64,000 nt of DNA. Source: Mycolicibacterium aurum (GTDB lineage Bacteria; Actinomycetota; Actinomycetes; Mycobacteriales; Mycobacteriaceae). The stretch covers positions 1,240,001 through 1,304,000 of the forward strand of contig NZ_LR134356.1 of assembly GCF_900637195.1 (NCBI RefSeq). Reading direction: 5' to 3'. A program made the position numbers and the translations under genes. Numbering within the stretch: position 1 is the stretch's first letter; every line of letters begins with the position of its first letter. This document shows positions 1-8,835 of this stretch, one piece after another. The notes beneath the pieces are model-generated. The model was not told the origin of the DNA and ran no database searches. It saw only the letters and a program-made list of their open reading frames with translations.

Positions 1-185
1 CGAGCGTCGCCCAGCTGGTTCGCGACGGACTTCCCGTCAGCGGAGTCATGCTGGAGAGCTTCCTGGAGGCAGGTGCGCAGTCACCCGAGGCTCGCCCGCT
101 CACCTACGGGCAGTCCGTGACGGACAAGTGCATGGATTGGGATGCAACCGATCTGGTGCTGCGGGAGCTCGCCAACCACGGCTGA
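1..185 (+). CDS. aroG: 3-deoxy-7-phosphoheptulonate synthase, class I (C-terminal end only)
   Basis: Only the last 60 codons are in the window; the frame begins at base 3 and ends at TGA 183-185. The tail contains SGVMLESFLEAG and TYGQSVTDKCMDW, which match the C-terminal end of AroF/AroG/AroH-type (class I) DAHP synthases, the first enzyme of the shikimate pathway. M. tuberculosis relies on a class II enzyme, so a class I copy is a feature of environmental mycobacteria. The feedback-sensing and catalytic parts lie outside the window, so inhibitor specificity cannot be judged. Confidence 0.85.
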   Translation, partial: SVAQLVRDGLPVSGVMLESFLEAGAQSPEARPLTYGQSVTDKCMDWDATDLVLRELANHG

Positions 186-214
186 TTCTCAGCTTCGGGG
201 GCACGTTCTCGCAG

Positions 215-220
215 TACATT
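215..220 (+). promoter_or_regulatory. -10 hexamer of the DUF4349 gene
   Basis: TACATT ends seven bases before the ATG at 228 and no Shine-Dalgarno sequence precedes that ATG. This fits the leaderless promoter pattern common in mycobacteria. No convincing -35 was seen. Confidence 0.4.
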
Positions 221-227
221 TCCAGGT

Positions 228-1181
228 ATGAACAAGATCAGACGCCCCGTTGCGGTAGTGGCCGCCGGCATCGCGGCCGTGGGGATCGCGGCGGGGTGTG
301 CCGGGCAGTCGCGCAACGAGGCTCCGGCCACCGGGGTGATGCCGCCGACGGGAGCCGGCGGTACCGCAGCGGATTCCGTCGTCGGGCCGGCTCCGGAATT
401 CGGCCCGCCGCAGGCGCCGCCGCCGGTAGAGAAGCGTGACGTCGTCAAGTCGGCGTCGATGACCCTTACCGTGCCCAACCCGTCGTCTGCCGCGGACAAG
501 GCAGCGGTCATCGTCGAGCAGGCCGACGGCCGGGTCGACAGTCGCACCGAGGACGCGGGTTCGGGTACCGGGCGCGCGGTCACCTCGATCGTGTTGCGGG
601 TGCCGGTGGCCAAGCTCGATGGGGTGATGCGCGAGCTGAAGGCGCTCGGCACGGTCGAGACCGCGACGACCACCGCCGACGATGTCACGGCCCAGCGGGT
701 CGATCTGGACGCGCGGATCAGAGCGCTCCAGACGTCGGTGGACCGGCTACTCGCCATCATGCGTGACGCCGCCGATCCCGACGTGCTCATCACGGCCGAG
801 GGTGCGCTGTCGGAACGGCAGGCCGAACTCGACAGCCTGCGCGCTCAGCGGGAGGCGCTGGGCGATCAGATCTCCTACAGCACCGTCAATGTCAGCTTCT
901 ACGCAGAACAGGTCGGCGGCCCCGCGCCGAAGGAATACGAAGGATTCTTCGGCCAGGTGGAGCGTGGGTGGGATGCGATGGTCGCGGTGGCCGGCGCAGC
1001 GATCCTGCTCCTGGGTCTGATGCTGCCCTGGTTGGGTGTGCTGGTCGTGGTCGGAGCCGTTCTCATCGTCGTTATCCGATGGGCGATGCGCAGGCCGGTC
1101 CCCGCACCTGTGCCCGTCTCCGCGAGTCCTGCGGAGCCCGACGTCGCGGAGCCGGCCACCCCGGATCGACGTGAGGAGTAG
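228..1181 (+). CDS. DUF4349-domain lipoprotein
   Basis: A 317-residue protein with an N-terminal signal sequence ending in a lipobox (AAGC, Cys around residue 24), so it is probably lipid-anchored outside the membrane. The middle (about 70-235) matches the DUF4349 family: a conserved ASMTLTV start, VLRVPVAKLD, and a helical, probably coiled-coil stretch with LDARIRALQTSVDRL. A hydrophobic segment at about 250-285 (AGAAILLLGLMLPWLGVLVV) and a Pro/Ala-rich tail follow. Family members are of unknown function. It lies downstream of aroG on the same strand with its own probable leaderless promoter, so it is probably not part of the aromatic pathway. Confidence 0.8.
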   Translation: MNKIRRPVAVVAAGIAAVGIAAGCAGQSRNEAPATGVMPPTGAGGTAADSVVGPAPEFGPPQAPPPVEKRDVVKSASMTLTVPNPSSAADKAAVIVEQADGRVDSRTEDAGSGTGRAVTSIVLRVPVAKLDGVMRELKALGTVETATTTADDVTAQRVDLDARIRALQTSVDRLLAIMRDAADPDVLITAEGALSERQAELDSLRAQREALGDQISYSTVNVSFYAEQVGGPAPKEYEGFFGQVERGWDAMVAVAGAAILLLGLMLPWLGVLVVVGAVLIVVIRWAMRRPVPAPVPVSASPAEPDVAEPATPDRREE

Positions 1182-1193
1182 CGCGGCAGGTGG

Positions 1194-1559
1194 CTACGCT
1201 TCCAGCCGAGCGCGAACGGCGGCCAGGCGCTGCTGTAACGCCTCCTCGGTGATGACGCCACGAGCCAGCAGTGAATGGGCAAGCGCTACAAGCTGATTCT
1301 CGGGGTAGGGCAGCTCGCGGTAGCGGGACGCGGCGAGCGCGTCCTCTTCATCCCTGCGCTCCTTGAACGTCGGGACCTCCGTGCCGCACGCGGCCTGATC
1401 GAGTGCGTCGCAGAGTCCGTCGAGGCTGGTCTTCCACGGCGGCACGGGGTTCTCGACGCCGTACTTCGCGGCCATCACAGACCACACCTGGTTGCGTTCG
1501 ACGATGCCCGTCAGCGACGGACTGTCCAGATTCTCGATCGAGGGCGACTTGTCGGTCAT
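1194..1559 (-). CDS. Nitrile/thiocyanate hydratase accessory (activator) protein
   Basis: A 121-residue protein that resembles the N-terminal half of nitrile hydratase beta subunits, as the small activator proteins of this family do (VWSVMAAKYG, FKERRDEEDALAAS, LVALAHSLLARGVI). Activators of cobalt-type enzymes form a transient complex with the alpha subunit and deliver the metal and help oxidise the active-site cysteines. It is the third gene of a beta-alpha-activator operon, and its ATG overlaps the alpha stop codon by 4 bp, indicating translational coupling. An alternative reading is a second small beta-like subunit of a thiocyanate hydrolase; the gene order favours the activator. Confidence 0.7.
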   Translation of the reverse strand: MTDKSPSIENLDSPSLTGIVERNQVWSVMAAKYGVENPVPPWKTSLDGLCDALDQAACGTEVPTFKERRDEEDALAASRYRELPYPENQLVALAHSLLARGVITEEALQQRLAAVRARLEA

Positions 1560-2254
1560 GGGTGCAGCGCGGGCCGGGTATCGGTGATCACGTTGGTGGT
1601 GACGCCGGCCTTGGGGAGCGCGACTCCGATGAGGCAGTCGCGGGTGACGATCTCGGCCAGCTGGTCCTCGGTCCAGCCGTCCGTGCCGTCGGGCCGCACG
1701 GGCATCACCATGAAGCGGTGCTTCTGGTTGGAGTCCTGTACCCGGACATCGACGTCATCGGGCAGGTAGAGGCCGAACTCGGCCAGCACCTGCCGCGGCC
1801 AACGGACCAGACGGCGACGGTAGTTCGGGGTGCGGTACCACTCCGGGGAGTTGCCGAGTATGGGCCGCGGGTAGCACGAGCACAGCGCGCACACGATGAC
1901 GTGGTGCACGGTCGGGGTGTCCGCCAGAATTTCGAAAGCTGTGAAGTCGCTGGGGGTTCCGAAGCCGGTGGGCTCCATCCAGTCGACGCCGACCTCCTTA
2001 CTGGCGGTCATCGGCTCGGTGAGCGCAAGCTGCCTGAAGTCCGGATCGAGCCATGCCTTGGCGACGAGGCGGGCGGCGGGCGTCGGCCCGATCTGCTCGG
2101 CGAACTCGGTGAAGTGACGATGTTCCTCGGCGGTGAAAATGCCCTTCTCGATGCACAATTCACGCAGGGCGATCTCCAGGACCTCGAAATCGGTGATCTC
2201 ATCGACCATGGGCTTGACGGTCCGGTCGTGGTCGTGGTCGTGGTCGTGCGCCAT
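1556..2254 (-). CDS. Nitrile hydratase alpha / thiocyanate hydrolase gamma-like subunit
   Basis: The catalytic, metal-binding subunit (232 residues). The signature VCALCSC is at residues 121-127, giving the Cys122-x-x-Cys125-Ser126-Cys127 claw that binds non-corrin Co(III) or Fe(III). The following CYPRPILGNSPEWY and the ending EIVTRDCLIGVALP are typical of the family; from memory YPRP after the claw is closer to thiocyanate hydrolase gamma than to classical nitrile hydratases, so the substrate is uncertain (nitrile to amide, or thiocyanate to carbonyl sulfide). I chose the ATG at 2254 because it begins MAHDHDHDHD, a His-Asp repeat that may bind metal. The first 56 bases overlap the end of the beta gene in another frame. 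Confidence 0.82.
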   Translation of the reverse strand: MAHDHDHDHDRTVKPMVDEITDFEVLEIALRELCIEKGIFTAEEHRHFTEFAEQIGPTPAARLVAKAWLDPDFRQLALTEPMTASKEVGVDWMEPTGFGTPSDFTAFEILADTPTVHHVIVCALCSCYPRPILGNSPEWYRTPNYRRRLVRWPRQVLAEFGLYLPDDVDVRVQDSNQKHRFMVMPVRPDGTDGWTEDQLAEIVTRDCLIGVALPKAGVTTNVITDTRPALHP

Positions 2255-3116
2255 GCGTGCTCCCTGTCTTCGGGTTCCAGCTCGCCGATTCGAGCCATCG
2301 TTCGGGGATCTCGGTGCGCAGCGTGTCACTCGACGTGCCGGTGTAGCCGTGCCACAGCTCGGCCATGGTGAATTCGACGACGTAGAACCATTCCGGCGTG
2401 GCGTCCGGACGGTCCCACGTCTCGTCCTCGGCGGCCGGGCTCTCGTAGGCGACAGTGGCGATCTTCCCTGTTGCGCCACGTACATATTCCGGAGTGCGCG
2501 TGTAGAAGACGACAGGAAGGTCCCGCACGGTCACCGGCTCGCCGACCGCGAACTTCGGCTCGCCGGCCTGACCCGCGTATACCTGCGGATCGCCCTTGCC
2601 GACCGCGTGGATGTGGTGGGCGTTGCGGGTGACTGTGGATCCGTCGCCGACAGACTTCGGCTGGGCCTCGATCGTCTTGCCGTTCAGGCCGCCTGCGTAG
2701 CGCTGCTGCACCTCGGCCATGCGCTCGCTGAGCTCACCCAGGGCGATGTGGTGCTTCTCCACCAGGACCCGCGCGACCGCCAGCAGCCAGCGTCCGTAGT
2801 ACGGCAGGCCCAGGTACTCGGCACGGCCGACATCCACATTGCCGATGCGGCGCCGCTCCTCGGAGAGCCAGATACCTCGCCAGGCGAGCACCTCGCAGAT
2901 GACGTACGTCAGCTCTTCCCACTGCTCGTACTGCTTGTTCTCGTATTTCATCGGCGCATCGGGCTCGCCGCCGACATCGTGAACCGGCTTCAGATACGCC
3001 TTGATTCGCCCGTGGTCGAGCATGTCCGGGGTGGGTGCGTCGGGGAGCTCTGGATAGGCGGACTTCAGTCGTGCGACCAACGCCAACTGTTCGGCCCGTT
3101 CGGCTGAGGTGCTCAC
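2199..3116 (-). CDS. Nitrile hydratase beta / fused thiocyanate hydrolase beta-alpha-like subunit
   Basis: A 305-residue structural subunit and the first gene of the operon. The N-terminal part (about 45-165) is the helical domain that packs on alpha (YEQWEELTYVICEVLAWRG, LPYYGRWLLAVARVLVEKH). The C-terminal part (about 205-285) is the SH3-like barrel (FAVGEPVTVRDLPV, EFTMAELWHGY). In Thiobacillus thiocyanate hydrolase these two parts are separate subunits; here they are one chain, as in nitrile hydratases. The GTG start at 3116 has a good ribosome site (GGAGGA) about 5 bases upstream. The last residues (RPRPRPRP) come from the repeat that encodes His-Asp in alpha, so this tail may be incidental. 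Confidence 0.8.
   Translation of the reverse strand: MSTSAERAEQLALVARLKSAYPELPDAPTPDMLDHGRIKAYLKPVHDVGGEPDAPMKYENKQYEQWEELTYVICEVLAWRGIWLSEERRRIGNVDVGRAEYLGLPYYGRWLLAVARVLVEKHHIALGELSERMAEVQQRYAGGLNGKTIEAQPKSVGDGSTVTRNAHHIHAVGKGDPQVYAGQAGEPKFAVGEPVTVRDLPVVFYTRTPEYVRGATGKIATVAYESPAAEDETWDRPDATPEWFYVVEFTMAELWHGYTGTSSDTLRTEIPERWLESASWNPKTGSTHGARPRPRPRPDRQAHGR
2228..2251 (-). repeat. 6-bp tandem repeat (CACGAC) read in two overlapping genes
   Basis: About four copies of CACGAC lie in the 56-bp overlap between the beta and alpha hydratase genes. In the alpha frame they encode a His-Asp run at the N terminus; in the beta frame they encode an Arg-Pro run at the C terminus. Such a short tandem array could change copy number by slippage without breaking either frame. 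Confidence 0.8.
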
Positions 3117-3293
3117 GACAGTCCTCCATCATGCCGAGACGGCAGGGGAGCAACGCCGAGACTTCGATACGGCTCTACGGTTGAATCAAATAGGCCATGC
3201 CGCAACGGTTTCCACGTCCAGAATTGCTCTGCAACCGTCGTAGGTTAGCATCCGCGCTGTTTGCTGGGCAATAGATTGCGCAAAGCCGAGACG

Positions 3294-3333
3294 TCAAAAA
3301 GCCCACCCCAGTGGCGACGTGCTGGGGTGGGCT
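3294..3333 (-). terminator. Rho-independent terminator of whiB3
   Basis: AGCCCACCCCA (3300-3310) and TGGGGTGGGCT (3323-3333) form a perfect 11-bp stem around a 12-base loop. On the minus strand the stem is followed by five T residues, the layout of an intrinsic terminator just after the whiB3 stop codon. It separates whiB3 from the hydratase operon. Confidence 0.85.
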
Positions 3334-3346
3334 CTCTGCGGTAGCA

Positions 3347-3637
3347 CTATGCGCTGCGGCGGATTCCGCGCTTGAGTAGTAGCTCGCGTTCGGACTCGCT
3401 CAGCCCGCCCCAGATGCCGTAGGGCTCACCGACGGCCAGGGCGTGCGAACGGCACTGGGCGATCACGGGACACCGGCGGCACATCTCCTTGGCGCGCATC
3501 TCGCGCTGGGCGCGGGCGCGCCCGCGCTCGCCGTCGGGGTGGAAGAACATCGACGATTCAACGCCTCGGCAAACACCCTGCATCTGCCAATCCCAGATGT
3601 CAGCGTTCGGTCCCGGAAGCTGCTGCGGCTGTGGCAA
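3347..3637 (-). CDS. whiB3: Redox-sensing transcription factor WhiB3
   Basis: A 96-residue iron-sulfur regulator. The four cluster cysteines are Cys23, Cys53, Cys56 and Cys62 (MCRRCPVIAQC), followed by the turn GIWGGLSESER and a basic C-terminal tail. In mycobacteria WhiB3 senses oxygen, NO and redox state through its [4Fe-4S] cluster, controls polyketide/lipid synthesis genes and binds the sigma factor region 4. I place the start at TTG 3637 because the protein then aligns with M. tuberculosis WhiB3 (PQPQQLPGPNADIW) and an AGGGAGGGG ribosome site lies 6 bases upstream; the longer open frame from 3763 has no support. It is divergent from the Rv3415c-like gene, as in M. tuberculosis. Confidence 0.92.
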   Translation of the reverse strand: MPQPQQLPGPNADIWDWQMQGVCRGVESSMFFHPDGERGRARAQREMRAKEMCRRCPVIAQCRSHALAVGEPYGIWGGLSESERELLLKRGIRRSA

Positions 3638-4028
3638 TGGAAACCCCTCCCTACAGACCCGACGCCGCCCATGGGATGCGGTGGGTCGCGGAAACAAATC
3701 CGAGCACAGTCGCCGATGACTACTCGTGCACACAACGTAGAAGGGCTTCCGAATTGCCGTCAATAGTCCGGCGGTGTGCTGAACCGCATAACCGCAGGCA
3801 GAAAATTTACATCACGTTCATCGAAGTGATTTGTAGCCAACGGGTCTGGTGATAGACATCGCCGTCACCTCGCGCGTTGACCCGTGATTTCCAGTGAAAC
3901 CGTGCGTGAGACCTGACAATCAGCAACGTTTGTCCGGTGCGTCAGAAACGTTTTCGTAACACGCCATCTATGAAGTGTTAACTACCGCGATTTTCCGGCT
4001 GCGTCCCGGTTGATACGGTCGCGATCCG
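3638..4028. other. Divergent intergenic region between whiB3 and the Rv3415c-like gene
   Basis: These 391 bases carry no gene I can support. The left part holds the candidate whiB3 promoter and leader. A spaced inverted repeat ATCAC (3811-3815) / GTGAT (3826-3830) lies in the middle. Close to the right end TACGGT (4014-4019) may be the -10 of the rightward gene. Confidence 0.6.
3734..3763 (-). promoter_or_regulatory. Candidate whiB3 promoter
   Basis: On the minus strand TTGACG (3763-3758) and TACGTT (3739-3734) are separated by 18 bases, close to a primary sigma factor promoter. It would give an untranslated leader of about 90 bases before the TTG start. Confidence 0.5.
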
Positions 4029-4829
4029 ATGAGCACCGGTGCCGCGATCCCCGCAAACGACCTCGAGGTCGCGGCGTTCGGCGCCGATCCCGGCATGTGG
4101 CCTCTGCCGCCTGCGGCAGTCCCACGCGAACTGTGGTTGCGGGCGGTCGCTGCCGGCGGGCAGGGGCGCTATGCAGGCGCGCTGGCCGACCTGGACCGGC
4201 TCCACCGGTTACCGATCTCCGACGCGCTGTCGTCGCTTGCGCTGAGCACTCGGGCCTCCTTCCTTCGCCAGCTCGGCTGGCATGACGTCGCGCGGTCCTG
4301 GGATGGCCGGGCGGCCGCGGCGGCGGGTTCCGGTGAGGCGGGTGCCGACGCGCTGATCGGTCTGGCCGCGGACGCCCTGGGCGTCGGCCGGTTCGCGGCC
4401 TCGCAGCGAGCCCTGGATCTGGCGGGCGACGTCGTCGCCGGTGCCGGGTCGCCGCGGTCGGCCGTGCGGCTGGCCTGGGTGTCGGCGGAGCTGGCCATGT
4501 TCCGCGGTGACGGCGCGGGAGCAGTTGGCCACGCCGGGCGGGGCGTGCACCTCGCGACGGCCTTCGGCTCGGTGCGCCACAGCGTGAAGTCGCGGGTCGT
4601 CCTCGCCGCCGCGCTGTGCAGCGCCGGAGACCTCGAGGCAGCCCGCGGTGAGGCCGGCGCGGCGCTGTCCGAAGCCCAGCGGCACGGGCTCGTCCCGCTG
4701 CTCTGGGCGGCGGCCTGTCTGCTCGCCGATATCGGCGCCGAGGGCCTCTCGGCGGCCCAGATCCGGGAGCTCCGCGACGAGTCCGCCGAGACCGTCGTCA
4801 GATGGGGCGGCGTGTGGCGTCCGTGGTAA
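4029..4829 (+). CDS. Conserved hypothetical protein, Rv3415c-like
   Basis: A 266-residue Ala/Gly-rich, almost entirely helical soluble protein without a signal sequence. Repeated helix-pair segments (LRAVAAGGQGRYAGALADLD, ALGVGRFAASQRALDL, ALCSAGDLEAARGEAGAAL) look like degenerate tetratricopeptide repeats. Its position between whiB3 and sigD, divergent from whiB3, matches Rv3415c in M. tuberculosis. The function is unknown; a scaffold role in the adjoining SigD/WhiB3 regulation is only a guess. The ATG at 4029 has no ribosome site, and a -10-like TACGGT about ten bases upstream suggests a leaderless mRNA. Confidence 0.75.
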   Translation: MSTGAAIPANDLEVAAFGADPGMWPLPPAAVPRELWLRAVAAGGQGRYAGALADLDRLHRLPISDALSSLALSTRASFLRQLGWHDVARSWDGRAAAAAGSGEAGADALIGLAADALGVGRFAASQRALDLAGDVVAGAGSPRSAVRLAWVSAELAMFRGDGAGAVGHAGRGVHLATAFGSVRHSVKSRVVLAAALCSAGDLEAARGEAGAALSEAQRHGLVPLLWAAACLLADIGAEGLSAAQIRELRDESAETVVRWGGVWRPW

Positions 4830-4950
4830 CCGGGTTGTGCCCACCTTGATCGTTATTGTTTAGCTGAGTTGTCGCCGACTGGCGCCGACTTGTACGGCCA
4901 CCTCCCCTCCGGGATGTGTCCCCGACGTAACGCTGGAGAGCCTGCTCACG

Positions 4951-5529
4951 ATGACAATTTCGGGAGAACGTCTCGATTCTGTCGTCGCTGATGCGGTGGC
5001 CGGCAATCGGGACGCACTCCGGGAGGTGCTGGAGACCATCCGCCCCCTCGTCGTCCGGTACTGCCGGGCGAGGGTGGGAACCGCGGAACGCAGCGGTCTG
5101 TCAGCTGATGACGTTGCTCAGGAGGTGTGCTTGGCCGCCATTACGGCGCTGCCGCGTTACAAAGATCAGGGACGACCATTCCTGGCCTTCGTGTACGGCA
5201 TAGCAGCGCATAAGGTTGCTGACGCCCACCGGGCTGCCGGACGGAACAAATCGGACCCGATGGACGTGGTTCCGGAACGTCTTTCCGGCGAGGCCGGGCC
5301 CGAGCAGATGGCCATCGATTCGGAGTCCGCGGCGCGCATGGCGACGCTGCTGCAGGTGCTCCCCGAGAAGCAGCGGGAGATCCTCATCCTGCGCGTGGTC
5401 GTCGGCATGAGCGCCGAAGAGACCGCGGACGCGGTCGGTAGCACCGCAGGCGCGGTGCGCGTGGCCCAGCACCGCGCGCTGTCCAAGCTGAAGGCGGAGA
5501 TCATGGCGACAGGACGTGACCATGCCTGA
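4951..5529 (+). CDS. sigD: ECF RNA polymerase sigma factor SigD
   Basis: A 192-residue extracytoplasmic-function sigma factor. Region 2 (about 20-95) contains DVAQEVCLAAITALPRYK and FLAFVYGIAAHKVADAHR; region 4 (about 125-185) contains LLQVLPEKQREILILRVV and a helix-turn-helix at SAEETADAVGSTAGAVRVAQHRA. In mycobacteria SigD responds to starvation/stringent conditions and is held by the membrane anti-sigma factor RsdA, whose gene overlaps this one by 8 bp. The ATG at 4951 has a GGAGAG ribosome site. The upstream 120 bases contain no gene. Confidence 0.93.
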   Translation: MTISGERLDSVVADAVAGNRDALREVLETIRPLVVRYCRARVGTAERSGLSADDVAQEVCLAAITALPRYKDQGRPFLAFVYGIAAHKVADAHRAAGRNKSDPMDVVPERLSGEAGPEQMAIDSESAARMATLLQVLPEKQREILILRVVVGMSAEETADAVGSTAGAVRVAQHRALSKLKAEIMATGRDHA

Positions 5530-6676
5530 CTTCGGACGCTGGAACGCCAACGGTGGCGACCCGTCGCTCAACGAGATCAACCGCACCGACCAGTTCCTCG
5601 ACGCACTCGCGTCACAGCAACCCGTCTACGCCACCGACCGGGGCGAGGCCGAGCTGGCGCAGCTGCTAGCCGGCTGGCGCGACGACGTGCGCGAAACCCC
5701 GATGGGGCATGTGGCCACGCCGCAGGACGCCGCGGCCGCACTGGACCGGGTGACCTCACCCGCTCCCCGCCGGCGGTTCTCCTTGGCGGTGGTCGGCTCG
5801 GTCGCCGCGGCCATGCTGGCGATCGGCGGGTTCGGCGCGGTGATCGCCGGATCCGGCCCGGGCGATGCGATGTACGGCCTGCGCACCATGCTGTTCGGTG
5901 AGCAGGCGCAGACCCGCGACGACGCGGTGATCCTGGCCGCCCAGACGGAGATGCAGCAGGTACAGCAGCTCATCGAGCAGGGCGACTGGCAGGCGGCGCA
6001 AGCCAAGCTGGAGGCTGTCACCACCACGGTGGCGACGGTCAGCGACCTGGAGAGCAAGCAGGAGCTGGTCACCCAGTGGCAGGAGTTGACGGTCAAGGTC
6101 GAGGCCCAGGACCCTGTCGCGACGCTCCCGCCTGACGCGCCGCTGCCGACGTTCCCCGACGTGCCGGTGGTGGCCCTCGATCCGGGGACCTCGTCGACAG
6201 AGACCTCCGCGCCGTCTTCGGAGACCACGCCGTCGTCCTCGGAGACCACCCCCTCGGCAACCCCGACGACGTCGGCGCCGTCGGAGACGACCACCGCGGG
6301 TCCGTCAGAGACCTCCACATCGGTGGGTGCGACATCGTCTGTCCCGCCGTCGTCCGCGTCGACGCCGGCGCCGACATCCACCCCGTCGACGACCCGACCG
6401 CCGTCGTCCTCCCCGTCGTCTATTCCGCCGTCCACGACCACGACCCGTGCGCCGTCACCGACGTCGACGACGGTGGTGCTTCAGTCGACGACTGCGCCGC
6501 GGACCCCGCTCACCACGTCGACGCCGGTTGCCGCGCCGAGTCCGACGCCGACTCCGTCGCCCACACCGACAGCGGTGCCCACGGTCGAGGAGGAGACGCT
6601 GCCGTCACCGACGCTGCAGTTGCCGACGACGACCACACCGATCGTGGTGTTTCCGGCGCCGGGCGAACCGGGCTGA
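5522..6676 (+). CDS. rsdA: Anti-sigma-D factor RsdA
   Basis: A 384-residue single-pass membrane protein. The cytoplasmic N terminus (about 1-80) holds the sigma-binding segment including NRTDQFLDALA. One transmembrane segment follows at about 86-109 (FSLAVVGSVAAAMLAIGGFG). An extracytoplasmic helical region (about 112-200) precedes a Ser/Thr/Pro-rich tail from about 230 to the end, which could be O-glycosylated. RsdA sequesters SigD at the membrane until it is degraded by proteolysis. I chose the ATG at 5522, with AGGA seven bases upstream, over the GTG at 5516; the gene overlaps sigD and is surely co-expressed. The tail is of low complexity and probably varies between strains. Confidence 0.88.
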   Translation: MPDFGRWNANGGDPSLNEINRTDQFLDALASQQPVYATDRGEAELAQLLAGWRDDVRETPMGHVATPQDAAAALDRVTSPAPRRRFSLAVVGSVAAAMLAIGGFGAVIAGSGPGDAMYGLRTMLFGEQAQTRDDAVILAAQTEMQQVQQLIEQGDWQAAQAKLEAVTTTVATVSDLESKQELVTQWQELTVKVEAQDPVATLPPDAPLPTFPDVPVVALDPGTSSTETSAPSSETTPSSSETTPSATPTTSAPSETTTAGPSETSTSVGATSSVPPSSASTPAPTSTPSTTRPPSSSPSSIPPSTTTTRAPSPTSTTVVLQSTTAPRTPLTTSTPVAAPSPTPTPSPTPTAVPTVEEETLPSPTLQLPTTTTPIVVFPAPGEPG

Positions 6677-6697
6677 GATGCCCGGGGAGTTCAGCTG

Positions 6698-7102
6698 TCA
6701 GCGATAACCGTCGGGCTCCGACGTCGCTTCGTTGAGAGAGGCGTCGGCATAGCCACGGCAGTAGTCCCACGTGACGTAAGAGTCGGGCTCCGGATCGTAG
6801 GCCGGCTCGTGCGGACGGACCGTTCCGTCGACCAGAAGCTGCAGTAGGTTGGCGCGCAGCATGTCCCAATCGTGGTAGTGATCCTGCTGGCATTCGTCGC
6901 AGCAGACGACGAGTCCGCGAATTCCCTTGTGGGCCAGCAAGGCCTCGTACACGGCGAGATCGGCGAGATCTGCCTCCACCGCGGTGCGCTCCTGAGGATC
7001 GAGCGGCTGACCCGGTTCCAGGGCGTCGAGCGCCGCCGACGGATCGCTCGGATCGTCGGCGAACGGGTCAGGCGGCAATCCTGGTGGCAGGTGGTCTCGC
7101 AC
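6698..7102 (-). CDS. DUF5319 protein, Rv3412-like
   Basis: A 134-residue acidic cytoplasmic protein. The first third is Pro/Asp-rich; the centre has LVVCCDECQQDHYHDWDM, a Cys/His cluster that looks able to bind a metal ion; then DMLRANLLQLLVDG and a Tyr-rich end. It sits convergent to rsdA and divergent from guaB2, exactly as Rv3412 does in M. tuberculosis. The function is unknown. The start is GTG at 7102. Confidence 0.8.
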   Translation of the reverse strand: MRDHLPPGLPPDPFADDPSDPSAALDALEPGQPLDPQERTAVEADLADLAVYEALLAHKGIRGLVVCCDECQQDHYHDWDMLRANLLQLLVDGTVRPHEPAYDPEPDSYVTWDYCRGYADASLNEATSEPDGYR

Positions 7103-7191
7103 GTCACCAGACTACGCAGCCTCCCAGGTATCGCGCCAGCGCTTGACCGGCACGTCGCGGGGAACCAAAACCTGGTGCTCCGAGCCGATAA

Positions 7192-8805
<1,614 letters not shown>

Positions 8806-8835
8806 GGTCTGCAGGGGCCAACCAGGGGAGTGAAC

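Noticed and set aside
3347..3763. A longer WhiB3 starting at 3763
   Set aside because: The extra 42 residues do not look like WhiB, and the TTG at 3637 has a strong ribosome site and aligns with known WhiB3.
6180..6660. Ser/Thr/Pro-coding repeats in rsdA as a possible CRISPR or satellite array
   Set aside because: The repeats are imperfect codon-level low complexity within one open frame, without spacers.
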